Shown one piece after another: positions 48,801 to 51,770 of a stretch of DNA of 60,000 nucleotides. The position numbers and the translations under genes were made by a program. Location: assembly GCF_029227915.1 (NCBI RefSeq), contig NC_079876.1, positions 15,502,001 to 15,562,000 on the forward strand, written 5' to 3'. The stretch comes from Hydractinia symbiolongicarpus. Lineage: Eukaryota > Cnidaria > Hydrozoa > Anthoathecata > Hydractiniidae. The notes beneath the pieces were generated by a model. It ran no database searches. It saw only the letters and a program-made list of their open reading frames with translations, and was not told the origin of the DNA. Each line of letters begins with the position of its first letter. The first letter of the stretch is position 1.

Positions 48801-50887
48801 TATTTTTTAATTCTACAGTGAAAAATGCTTATTTTTCTCTCTGATTGGTTAAGTAAAATTCTTTTTTTCTTAAAAAAAGAGAACTTATCAGGAAGTTTAT
48901 TCCAAAATTTCCTTCTCAAATAAAACATAATTTTTATGAAAAAGACATAAATATGCACAGTTCAATTATTTTTTTTGTGTACACGTAGTAGCCATTAAAG
49001 AGTCATTAAGTAGCAGAAAATATATAGTTCAGGTGTGACTACAGAAATACTTAAAACACATTAAAGAAGATTTGTGGTGTTGTGTTTAATTGGATTATCA
49101 AACATAAAGGAATTTACCACAAATTAAATTACATGCATTATGTTGCAATAACTTTCCCTGCTGAACAAAGAACTGCATTAACCATGACTGAAATTGTATT
49201 GTCATATTTTTTTCGTTTTTTTACTTAATTCTTTTCGGCACTGTGTGATATCTACTACCTTTTTCCAATAGCTATTAGGATGTGATTAGGGCTAAGTAAG
49301 GAACAAGCTTATCCTAAAAAATATGTTTTATTTGTTTAATTTTAATGAACCTTATTTTCTTAAAAAGTTAAAAATCTCAATTAAAATAGTTTAATCAAAA
49401 TCTACTCATAATCCTGTTTAAAACATTATTAAAGAATCATACCAGCAAGTATTTGTGCCTTTTCCGTATTGGACAAAAGTACTTTCAAAGTCTCCGGATG
49501 GACTTAGAATTTGGTTATTCAATTACATCTAATTTCTTGCATCAAAAAGCTAGTGTATGTTAGGCAGTCATATTTTCTGATTTTACAAGGCTGTTTGAGC
49601 CTTAATTTAGATAGAACTATAATGTTGCAAAGTTGTGAAGGGTGACAATCAGAATTTAAAACTTAAATATAATGCTTCTTTCAATCTTAGAAGCACGGTA
49701 GAGTTATCAATGCGTGGAGTTTACAGATCTACTGACACAGCGAAATTAATAATGAAAGCACTTTCTTCTGCATTTTAACTTCAGAATTTTATCTCTGGCC
49801 ATTAGGCTAACTTTGCTTAATGAGTTCATTACATACTTTTACGCACTAATAAAAAATATAAAAATATTAAATTTACCCTCTCAACATTCTTGTTATTTAC
49901 AATCCTTTCTTGCCTAAGATCAACTAAATCATTTGGATCTGTTATACCATACTTTATACGCACATTTGTCACACCTTGTGTACCACCTTGTATTGCAAGA
50001 CCAGTAATTGTCATAATTCTTCCCAAATCAATCTGTATGTAAGCACTTTTACTGCACCACTTGGAAGGACTGTTTAGTCTGACAGAAGAAATCTGCATAT
50101 CACTTGAAGAAGCAACAGAAGAAGTCAATCGACCATCAGGTATTACAAAGTTTTCCATCCCGAATGGTTGCAAACATGGTGCTGAAATTAACAAAGTAAT
50201 CGTAACGTATTTTAATAATTAGGGAGAATTTACACTGCAAAGAATACAAACCTCCTTTTAATGTTTTCTGGATAACTGATGCACTCCAATTTCCTGTTGA
50301 TGTAGCTTTTATCTAGAAAATTATACTTTAAACAACCAGTATTCTTTTATTGCCTAAATTAAAAACATGCGTGCTGTGAAAGGTTTTCACCTTTCAAATA
50401 ACTGTAATTGTACATTATGTGGTATTAATAGGACAATAAATAATGTTATAAACACCACCTATGATAGGGATATTTGATAATAACATGTGCAACACTATCA
50501 GACCTTGCAAGAGTAGGTACTATATACAGCAAGTCCATTCACAGTTCCCCTATTTAGATTTCCAGAAAATTCTGCAGCTATAATTTCATTGTGATTTCTT
50601 CTAGAGCATTCAATGTAATACTTGTCAACAGTTACTCCAGGCGGTTGCCAAGAAAATTCAAGGCTTGTTTGACCTTGACTTTCCTTTATGAAATTCCGGG
50701 GTGCATTCAAGGCTAAAAAAAATTAGATATAGCAATGTGTACTTTACAAAAATCGCAATCACAATAAAAACTAGGACAGCAAACTGTCCATGGTTGATAC
50801 CAAATGTTGAAAAAAAAGCTAGTAAGATCTACCTGTCACTGATATAAAAGCAGATGTAGCAAAGATAAATAAAGATATATACACCAT
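1..50887 (-). CDS. Gene A: giant discoidin/FN3/Ig receptor, probable receptor tyrosine phosphatase (3' end outside window)
   Basis: Forty-five exons joined by eye: 50887-50833, 50712-50504, 50312-50252, 50181-49877, 47075-46928, 46250-45994, 42930-42795, 42152-42000, 40443-40274, 38847-38685, 33005-32661, 32498-32293, 31033-30967, 30889-30585, 27074-26933, 26667-26411, 25052-24917, 24739-24605, 24283-24111, 24004-23830, 16239-15895, 15732-15527, 14624-14549, 14181-13880, 13797-13659, 13585-13365, 12618-12486, 12412-12260, 11728-11559, 11409-11265, 10574-10206, 9867-9604, 9501-9281, 9157-9082, 8811-8705, 8629-8440, 4114-4021, 3606-3408, 3003-2961, 2672-2579, 2031-1755, 1560-1512, 1282-1162, 836-703, 74-1. 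Every junction is GT-AG and phase-compatible, with no stop over 7800 nt. Domain borders are phase 1, as in exon-shuffled receptors. The order is signal peptide, FN3, 3 discoidins, two repeats of Ig-FN3-3 discoidins, Ig, 3 FN3, double RPTP-like module, membrane helix. Phosphatase identity is inferred from the membrane-proximal module; no catalytic domain is visible. Units 2 and 3 could instead be separate genes if hidden signal-peptide exons exist in the two largest introns; I saw none. Confidence 0.78.
175..545 (+). repeat. Unclassified interspersed repeat, copy 1
   Basis: Shares scattered blocks in the same order with 48705-49110: the GAGTTTTTCT-AGCACTG-like start, GAGAACTTxTCAG, ATAAAACATAA, ACAGTTCAATTATT and GTGTTTAATT. 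No TIR or coding potential was seen. Lies in the last intron of gene A within the window. Confidence 0.5.
1162..1282 (-). CDS. Gene A exon 43: transmembrane segment
   Basis: A polar Ser/Thr/Gly stem (GSPTGGDSSNTTT) leads into an unbroken hydrophobic run of about 22 residues (IAVVSVVVVCIIVIILAALF) ending at Arg. The orientation, with basic residues (RIRRH) just after it in the next exon, makes the left-hand part cytoplasmic. A single-pass type I membrane protein is expected. Confidence 0.85.
1512..2672 (-). CDS. Gene A exons 40-42: RPTP-like membrane-proximal module, copy 2
   Basis: Exons 2672-2579 (1-2), 2031-1755 (2-0) and 1560-1512 (0-1): the same three-exon, same-phase layout as copy 1 and both gene B copies. 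GPSNVK then YYQIIV; the long exon has YIAAEF and VELTRGTEYSIL, close to the YVAAEL and LKRGSDYCIIL region of PTPRK-type receptors; the small exon has FYSTPW. The first exon is 94 nt, as in copy 1 and gene B copy 1. Confidence 0.75.
2961..4114 (-). CDS. Gene A exons 37-39: RPTP-like membrane-proximal module, copy 1
   Basis: Exons 4114-4021 (phases 1-2), 3606-3408 (2-0) and 3003-2961 (0-1). The first ends PYTGPI and the second starts SYEFAV, which resembles the GPIS-SYQILV junction of R2B receptor tyrosine phosphatases (PTPRK/M/T/U), a region just outside the membrane that is cleaved in maturation in vertebrates. The second exon continues IFKGIE and CFRAVV. I used the internal AG at 3608-3607; the stronger-looking AG at 3662-3661 would shift the frame. 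Confidence 0.68.
4152..6163 (+). mobile_element. Non-autonomous Helitron, family 1, 2.0 kb copy
   Basis: Begins TCTATATATTAATACGCC after an A and ends with CCACGGG...TTCAGCTAG before a T, the 5'-TC and 3'-CTAG ends and A|T insertion typical of Helitrons. No intact coding region. A shorter relative lies at 38886-39962. It sits in the 4.3 kb intron before the RPTP-like module of gene A, immediately upstream of exon 37 in gene order. Confidence 0.75.
6258..8015 (+). mobile_element. pogo/Tigger-type DNA transposon, degraded
   Basis: Terminal inverted repeats start CAGTAGACTCC on the left and end GGAGTATACTG on the right, flanked by TA on both sides, as in the pogo/Tigger branch of Tc1-mariner. 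It holds transposase pieces in the plus strand. The N-terminal DNA-binding part is missing. Located in a gene A intron, next to the Helitron at 4152-6163. Confidence 0.78.
6803..7858 (+). pseudogene. pogo/Tigger transposase relic (DDE_1)
   Basis: GEGNAC and NADEFGLFYR (first catalytic Asp) begin the DDE domain, VVDNCPAHP holds the second Asp, and FLPPNAKLQPMGQDVI the third-Asp region. Related transposases usually read MDQG there; this copy reads MGQD, so the catalytic Asp is displaced. A stop follows MFVI (7057) and frames shift before the C-terminal acidic segment (7511-7858). Not functional. Confidence 0.8.
8440..8811 (-). CDS. Gene A exons 35-36: fibronectin III domain 6
   Basis: Exons 8811-8705 and 8629-8440, separated by 75 bp. 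EPTEPRN start, core Trp IYLNWEEP, LYPGTNYTIRIHATT and GAGPLS: a canonical FN3, split earlier than the others. The 8629-8440 exon is 190 nt, exactly as in gene B (58558-58369). It exits in phase 1 into the RPTP-like module. Confidence 0.85.
9082..9501 (-). CDS. Gene A exons 33-34: fibronectin III domain 5
   Basis: Exons 9501-9281 and 9157-9082, separated by 123 bp. A canonical FN3: PSIPRNV, core Trp ILVSWLQPEPVGG, YEIKYK, LSNFQEYEVQ, VRAYT, GPWSDVVETKT. Confidence 0.85.
9604..9867 (-). CDS. Gene A exon 32: fibronectin III domain 4
   Basis: A single-exon FN3 (phase 1-1, 264 nt), unlike the two-exon FN3s elsewhere. SPPNV start, a core with Ile/Phe in place of the usual Trp (TISFGQ), LEPYTDYVITV and closing VSFKTAEGG. 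Confidence 0.72.
10206..10574 (-). CDS. Gene A exon 31: Ig-like domain 3
   Basis: A phase 1-1 single-exon domain of about 123 residues, not closely related to Ig 1 and 2. KSIKCFVEA, FQQEW, NISCDF and the F-strand INYTCAAYY give the Ig pattern, with an additional Cys (NTTC). It is rich in Asn-X-Ser/Thr sites. It begins the membrane-proximal half of the receptor. Confidence 0.7.
11265..12412 (-). CDS. Gene A exons 28-30: discoidin domain 3.3
   Basis: Exons 12412-12260, 11728-11559 and 11409-11265. GCMHKLGIE start, WTKYEN, PWIQVCFDS, INAVAIQGQG, AKCVRLHPTSW and WELLGC end: a very typical discoidin, closer to the consensus of other proteins than 1.3 or 2.3. It splices in phase 1 to Ig domain 3. 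Confidence 0.84.
11729..12259. other. Intron of gene A (between exons 28 and 29)
   Basis: A plain A+T-rich intron of 531 bp in which I see no repeat or coding sequence. Confidence 0.5.
12486..13585 (-). CDS. Gene A exons 26-27: discoidin domain 3.2 (divergent)
   Basis: Exons 13585-13365 and 12618-12486. CSSPVFP start, IRYHFGKRVTLTGL core strand, FHIRYGQSP and EIQFIGC end. The first exon is 36 nt shorter than in 1.2 and 2.2, mainly in the loop region before the core strand. The discoidin call leans on position in the repeating triplet and on the core strand. Confidence 0.7.
12619..13364. other. Intron of gene A (between exons 26 and 27)
   Basis: A+T-rich, 746 bp, nothing recognisable. Confidence 0.5.
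13659..14181 (-). CDS. Gene A exons 24-25: discoidin domain 3.1
   Basis: Exons 14181-13880 and 13797-13659, separated by an intron of only 82 bp. CMQALGFE start, KFWCASSG, LKIDLGR, TVTGMALQG, RRYWFKNK and VELYGC end. It is more divergent than 1.1 and 2.1 are from each other, so unit 3 split off earlier. Confidence 0.84.
14549..15732 (-). CDS. Gene A exons 22-23: fibronectin III domain 3
   Basis: Exons 15732-15527 and 14624-14549, phases 1-0 and 0-1. The core Trp (ISFSWIPIK), IQCCRQNCRE and FTTYKCK match domain 2. The second exon begins ATG followed by a hydrophobic stretch (MRFLLL), but it continues into the normal last FN3 strands (STSGNWS, ISVKTS), so it is an internal exon. It is 9 nt longer than its unit-2 counterpart. 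Confidence 0.75.
14625..15526. other. Intron of gene A (between exons 22 and 23)
   Basis: A+T-rich, 902 bp, nothing recognisable. Confidence 0.5.
15895..16239 (-). CDS. Gene A exon 21: Ig-like domain 2
   Basis: A phase 1-1 exon of 345 nt, the same length as exon 11. NSLQCAAFG, IQWSVNNK and the F-strand KEFVCAYHY motif mark the Ig fold; it closes NLTWSYQG. The paralogy to exon 11 is obvious along the whole length. It follows a 7.6 kb intron full of transposon relics. Confidence 0.75.
16240..19130. other. Left part of a 7.6 kb gene A intron
   Basis: A+T-rich with no clear gene or element. I looked on the minus strand for a signal-peptide exon that would make exon 21 the start of a separate gene and found no convincing one. 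Confidence 0.4.
19135..19870 (+). repeat. Imperfect local direct repeat
   Basis: TTGCTATGAT/CGGGGC/GAGCAACAA and TTTACGACATAC...GTACTAAAG...CTCCACCTGA occur twice in the same order (about 19155-19545 and 19675-19845). It lies just before Helitron helicase relics and may belong to the same decayed element. Confidence 0.45.
20174..21290 (+). pseudogene. Helitron helicase (PIF1-like) relic
   Basis: The opening reads LNEEQLAIVDSIL and FLDGLGGIGKT (Walker A at about 20261-20287), then WTGIAATLLQNGS, the start of a PIF1-family helicase as found in Helitron Rep/Hel proteins. Further on, in other frames, GKVIALRGNFLQ, INKHILNQIPGD and NGEMYVAFSQARS match later helicase motifs. Several frameshifts and stops; dead. 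Confidence 0.75.
22203..22448 (+). other. Unrecognised open stretch of 81 codons
   Basis: Encodes YNEVEDYPKFWPLDNLLAKL and a basic end. It lies in the same intron as the transposon relics and may be part of one; I do not recognise it. Confidence 0.2.
22835..23070 (+). pseudogene. GIY-YIG endonuclease-like relic of a retroelement
   Basis: Short pieces in shifting frames read VYEIQCKDCDAFYDGET, LKQHA, EHKKAVQ, VDHCWKNDHIID and DNKKTIDQESG. This order resembles the GIY-YIG-type domain that follows reverse transcriptase in Penelope-like elements. Too damaged to class firmly. Confidence 0.5.
23310..23760 (+). repeat. Intronic direct repeat, copy 1
   Basis: Shares ordered blocks with 25490-25960: TTAACAATTTTAGAATTAAAA, TATGTTCTTTGCAT, ATGCTGTxATTATGCC, CATGATCAACAACT, AGCTGTATxAATATTT and AACATGTTAATAGCAAT. 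One copy lies after exon 20 in gene order and the other between exons 16 and 17. Confidence 0.6.
23830..24739 (-). CDS. Gene A exons 18-20: discoidin domain 2.3
   Basis: Exons 24739-24605, 24283-24111 and 24004-23830. GCMNKLGVE start, NAWARK, IWLQVCFNETKY, FGVALQGLGF, ANCIRLHEMDC and EIMGC end. It is strongly similar to domain 1.3. The first exon is 18 nt shorter and the last 12 nt longer, in-frame changes that fall in loops. Introns here are only 106 and 321 bp. Confidence 0.83.
24917..26667 (-). CDS. Gene A exons 16-17: discoidin domain 2.2 (divergent)
   Basis: Exons 26667-26411 and 25052-24917, exactly the lengths of domain 1.2 (257 and 136 nt). CSSSMRSD start, SWCSSA, LRYDFGMEVTLTGI core strand and NIGFTGC end. 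The intron carries one copy of a roughly 450 bp repeat whose partner lies just downstream of exon 20. Confidence 0.76.
25490..25960 (+). repeat. Intronic direct repeat, copy 2
   Basis: Partner of 23310-23760, same orientation, about 2.2 kb apart, with gene A exons 17-20 between them. Could be an unclassified interspersed element or a local duplication. Confidence 0.6.
26933..30889 (-). CDS. Gene A exons 14-15: discoidin domain 2.1
   Basis: Exons 30889-30585 and 27074-26933. CMQPLGME start, IQIDLGR, TITGLAIQG, second-exon KNTKRHWF and VELYGC end. The first exon is 305 nt, exactly as in domain 1.1, and its last two thirds are nearly identical to that exon at DNA level. The position equivalent to Cys in WCSK is Ser here (KWSSRN). 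The intron holds a TIR element, a LINE 3' end and a small Helitron. Confidence 0.84.
28508..28837. mobile_element. TIR element (MITE-like), 330 bp
   Basis: Inverted repeats of 77 bp at 28508-28584 and 28761-28837, nearly perfect, starting TTACTGTGGAAAGTTTATCA. Each contains a smaller palindrome around GGGAGATCCTTCTCCC. No transposase. Inside the intron between exons 14 and 15 of gene A. Confidence 0.85.
28976..30008 (+). pseudogene. Non-LTR retrotransposon 3' end (reverse transcriptase relic)
   Basis: YADDLVLIAES at about 29021 is the reverse-transcriptase catalytic box (YADD), followed by LRVNTAKSKVM; a Cys-rich insert (CQTCKHWVHKKC) and a GDMLGSKGG region follow after stops. From 29503 the 160-codon open frame gives YGSETWAVK, RLNWLKHLERM, KPRGRPRKTW and the terminal PTHANMENGR. 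The tail is a GATGAATGATGATGA repeat, as in RTE-like elements. The 5' part is missing. Confidence 0.82.
30222..30401 (+). mobile_element. Miniature Helitron-like element, 180 bp
   Basis: Starts TCTATATTATAATAC after an A and ends CAACGACTAG before a T, with a CCACAGG stretch near the 3' end. Contains a short CTGTC repeat near the 5' side. Ends and A|T flanks fit Helitrons. Lies about 180 bp from exon 14 of gene A. Confidence 0.65.
30967..32498 (-). CDS. Gene A exons 12-13: fibronectin III domain 2
   Basis: Exons 32498-32293 and 31033-30967, phases 1-0 and 0-1. The FN3 start (APKNF), core Trp (INFSWILNEK), a Cys pair in IQCCRLNCREM and the conserved Tyr region (TPYTTYECK) are visible. The second exon gives the last strand (IIVRTTKGG). 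It lies directly after Ig 1 and before discoidin 2.1. The 1.26 kb intron between the halves shows nothing recognisable. Confidence 0.78.
31034..32292. other. Intron of gene A (between exons 12 and 13)
   Basis: A+T-rich, 1.26 kb, no recognisable feature. Confidence 0.45.
32661..33005 (-). CDS. Gene A exon 11: Ig-like domain 1
   Basis: A phase 1-1 single-exon Ig domain of about 115 residues. The B-strand Cys (NSLQCAAYG), the following Trp (IQWSLNGE) and the F-strand Cys (KEYACAYQY) are visible, plus an extra pair in GECDNQ and KLKC. It ends NLTWSFQG. The close homologue in unit 3 is exon 21. Several Asn-X-Ser/Thr sites suggest glycosylation. Confidence 0.75.
33006..35130. other. Left part of the 5.7 kb intron upstream of Ig domain 1
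   Basis: A+T-rich, no gene or clear element. No convincing signal-peptide exon was seen on the minus strand. Confidence 0.4.
35140..36090 (+). pseudogene. Helitron Rep N-terminal region relic
   Basis: Pieces read CCHSGKVALDYVSPY, YNSAVAFASFGANLQP, then further on KLHAESYQGVAEHL, GRIVVIPLSFHKSS and NYQDVIG. This order matches the Helitron-like N-terminal domain in Helitron Rep/Hel proteins. Multiple stops. The helicase relic at 20174 must be from another copy. Confidence 0.7.
36400..38540 (-). repeat. Cluster of minus-oriented family-2 Helitron relics and a LINE fragment
   Basis: 36410-36720 is the reverse complement of blocks inside 56489-57127 (for example CTAAGTTAT.TGG and GTTGCAGAGATATT). 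Two more relics begin at CTAG 36833-36836 and 38125-38128 with the CATGGAAAAA...TCC end. Between them, at 37840-38040, CTFSLRDRKS and similar pieces copy the LINE 3' end seen at 29640. Confidence 0.55.
38685..42152 (-). CDS. Gene A exons 8-10: discoidin domain 1.3
   Basis: Exons 42152-42000, 40443-40274 and 38847-38685. A clear discoidin: NCMNKLGLES start, DAWAR, IWLQVCF core strand, FGIAVQGQG, ANCIRLH and closing EIMGC. It is split into three exons, a layout repeated in domains 2.3 and 3.3. The intron between the first two carries a LINE fragment, and the next a Helitron that ends in the DNA beside exon 10. It exits in phase 1 to join the Ig exon at 33005. Confidence 0.83.
38886..39962 (+). 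mobile_element. Non-autonomous Helitron, family 1, 1.1 kb copy
   Basis: Shares ends and many interior blocks in order with 4152-6163 (for example AGTTCCTTGTTG.GTCTTGAGC, CAATGGGTCAGA, TTTAATGAGAGATTCAGT and the TTCAGCTAG end). It is flanked by A and T. Its 5' end lies only 38 bp from exon 10 of gene A, within the acceptor-side intron DNA. Confidence 0.75.
40745..41380 (+). pseudogene. LINE endonuclease-region relic
   Basis: Pieces read GCGVCIYIKNGITWERR and then, in an open stretch from 41129, LVNESTRT, SSIIDIIASN, VIPFSFSDYDMV and RTIRCEDY, the SDHD-like end of a CR1/jockey-type endonuclease domain. Frames are broken. It lies between gene A exons 8 and 9. Sequence from 41400 to 41850 may be a continuation but I cannot place it. 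Confidence 0.7.
42795..46250 (-). CDS. Gene A exons 6-7: discoidin domain 1.2 (divergent)
   Basis: Exons 46250-45994 and 42930-42795. Begins at CSFSLNS and closes at QIGFVGC. The strand LRYEFGMEVTLTGI matches the LxxDLG...xxGI core of discoidin domains, and RFWCSS matches the usual (K)WC region, but overall it is divergent. It is the second of a triplet that recurs three times in the gene. The intron carries the SINE cluster. Confidence 0.75.
43260..43945. mobile_element. Nested copies of a tRNA-derived SINE in direct and inverted order
   Basis: On the minus strand, TAGTGTAATGG (43470-43460) fits the Pol III box A and GATCAAATC (43426-43418) fits box B. The body after it (GATGAACAAAGTAGTTC through GTGCTATGATAAATATTCA) recurs at 43530-43660 on the minus strand and 43711-43860 on the plus strand, followed by another box A (TAGTGTAGTGG near 43914) without box B. 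The result is a long imperfect palindrome. Confidence 0.72.
43946..45993. other. Rest of the intron between exons 6 and 7 of gene A
   Basis: About 2 kb of A+T-rich DNA with no element or gene that I recognise. Confidence 0.4.
46928..50181 (-). CDS. Gene A exons 4-5: discoidin domain 1.1
   Basis: Exons 50181-49877 and 47075-46928. An F5/8 type C (discoidin) domain from CLQPFGME to the closing ELYGC, with the hallmark IQIDLGR beta strand and TITGLAIQG. Discoidin domains are extracellular beta barrels that bind glycans, phospholipids or collagen through loops at one end. The loop-bearing first third differs strongly from domain 2.1 while the core is nearly identical. The intervening intron is 2.8 kb and holds repeat DNA. 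Confidence 0.85.
47574..48612. mobile_element. Possible longer relative of the 28508 TIR element
   Basis: The left end (TTGAAGATATTACTTTGG then GTATTCATATTATTGTG) matches the flank and end at 28466-28515, and the right end (CAGTAATATAAAAGTT) matches 28832-28847. The interior is different and shows no clear gene. Confidence 0.4.
48705..49110 (+). repeat. Unclassified interspersed repeat, copy 2
   Basis: Partner of the repeat at 175-545, in the same orientation, inside the intron between exons 4 and 5 of gene A. Similarity is patchy and was judged by eye. Confidence 0.5.
49111..49876. other. Right part of the 2.8 kb intron between exons 4 and 5
   Basis: A+T-rich, nothing recognisable; the left part holds the repeats at 47574-48612 and 48705-49110. 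Confidence 0.4.
50252..50712 (-). CDS. Gene A exons 2-3: fibronectin III domain 1
   Basis: Exons 50712-50504 and 50312-50252, phases 1-0 and 0-1. The first exon holds the FN3 start (APRNF), the core Trp (FSWQPPG) and the conserved Tyr region (VYSTYSCKV); the short second exon holds the last strands (STSGNWS). The split at the F/G strands recurs in every two-exon FN3 of this gene. It follows the signal peptide directly, with no Ig in front, unlike units 2 and 3. Confidence 0.8.
50833..50887 (-). CDS. Gene A exon 1: start codon and signal peptide
   Basis: The exon encodes 18 residues plus one base. Met is followed by a hydrophobic run (VYISLFIFATSAFISV) and it ends in a phase-1 GT donor, the usual layout of a signal-peptide exon in modular receptors. 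The first base (G) joins CC of the next exon to give Ala. An upstream out-of-frame ATG at 50903 would exit in the wrong phase, so the ATG at 50887 was chosen. Confidence 0.72.
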
Positions 50888-51429
50888 CACAGCTTCTTTT
50901 TCTCATAATCTAAGCCATACTTTTCTACAATTTACAAAAAAGATATTATAACATTTTTATACAAAAATAAAGATACAGAGTTTAAGGCAAAATATATTAG
51001 TATCACACTACTATTTGCTAAATTGATATTTCCAATACCTTAAACAAAACTTTGTTAATAGATCTAGAAACAATTCAACAAAACTTGAAATACACAGACT
51101 TAATTTAAATTCACAACTAAAACAAACAATTTTTTAAGGACAGCTCTTTTAAAAATCGCAATATTAAAGAATAAAAATCACAAGCAATGAAACATAACAT
51201 TTTAAAACTCAATTCATTTAAAACAACAAATGTAATATTTTCAGGATCATATAATCATAACCATTAACAATTAAAACTCTATAAACTCTAAATAAAAATA
51301 AGGTATTCCTATGTAAAAAATAATACATTATTTAAAAAAGTGAAAACAGGATTTAGAATAAAAAATTAGTACAAACTGTACATTATCTAATAAAGATTTT
51401 TAAAATATAAAAACATGAATAAATTTCTT
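50888..51429 (-). promoter_or_regulatory. Intergenic spacer: 3' UTR of gene B and presumed promoter of gene A
   Basis: Only 542 bp separate the gene B stop from the gene A start codon. The spacer is very A+T-rich. I saw no convincing canonical poly(A) signal on the minus strand and no promoter motif. A minus-strand AG near 50922, preceded by T-rich sequence, could serve as a trans-splice acceptor, but this is a guess. Confidence 0.4.
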
Positions 51430-51770
51430 TTAACTGTTTTTGTAATATTCTGACTTTTTATTCTTGTTTGATGTCAATTGAGAGTAAGTTACATCTTCTT
51501 CAGTAGGTACTAAACCAGTGTAATGTGTCTTTAACTCTATTGATTCTTTCACATCTTCATATACTTCATCAGTAACAGGATTTTGAATCACAGATGCATT
51601 GGTAACATAGGGAAGATCAGTGTAAACAGGTTCAGGAAGTGATTTTTCTGTAGACTTTGTTTTCTGCAGTCTTTTGAATTTCACAATGCATACAACAATT
51701 ATTATCAATAAAATAATGGTCACAATACTGCCAGTGATGATGATGTATTGTTTGCTGCTTTTTTCCTTTT
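51430..51770 (-). CDS. Gene B: transmembrane helix and ITAM tail
   Basis: The final coding exon: 113 codons including TAA at 51432-51430. A short stem (EKEKSSKQ) is followed by a strongly hydrophobic helix (YIIITGSIVTIILLIIIVVC), then basic KFKRLQKTK on the inner side. The tail has tyrosines in VYTDLPY, EVYEDV, HYTGL, TYSQL and EYYKN. YTGL and YSQL are separated by eight residues, exactly YxxL-x8-YxxL, an immunoreceptor tyrosine activation motif that in other animals recruits SH2-domain kinases once phosphorylated. VTYSQL alone would also satisfy the ITIM pattern. Confidence 0.85.

Noticed and set aside
50833-50903. Alternative start at the ATG at 50903
   Set aside because: Its frame leaves exon 1 in phase 2, incompatible with the phase 1 FN3 exon.
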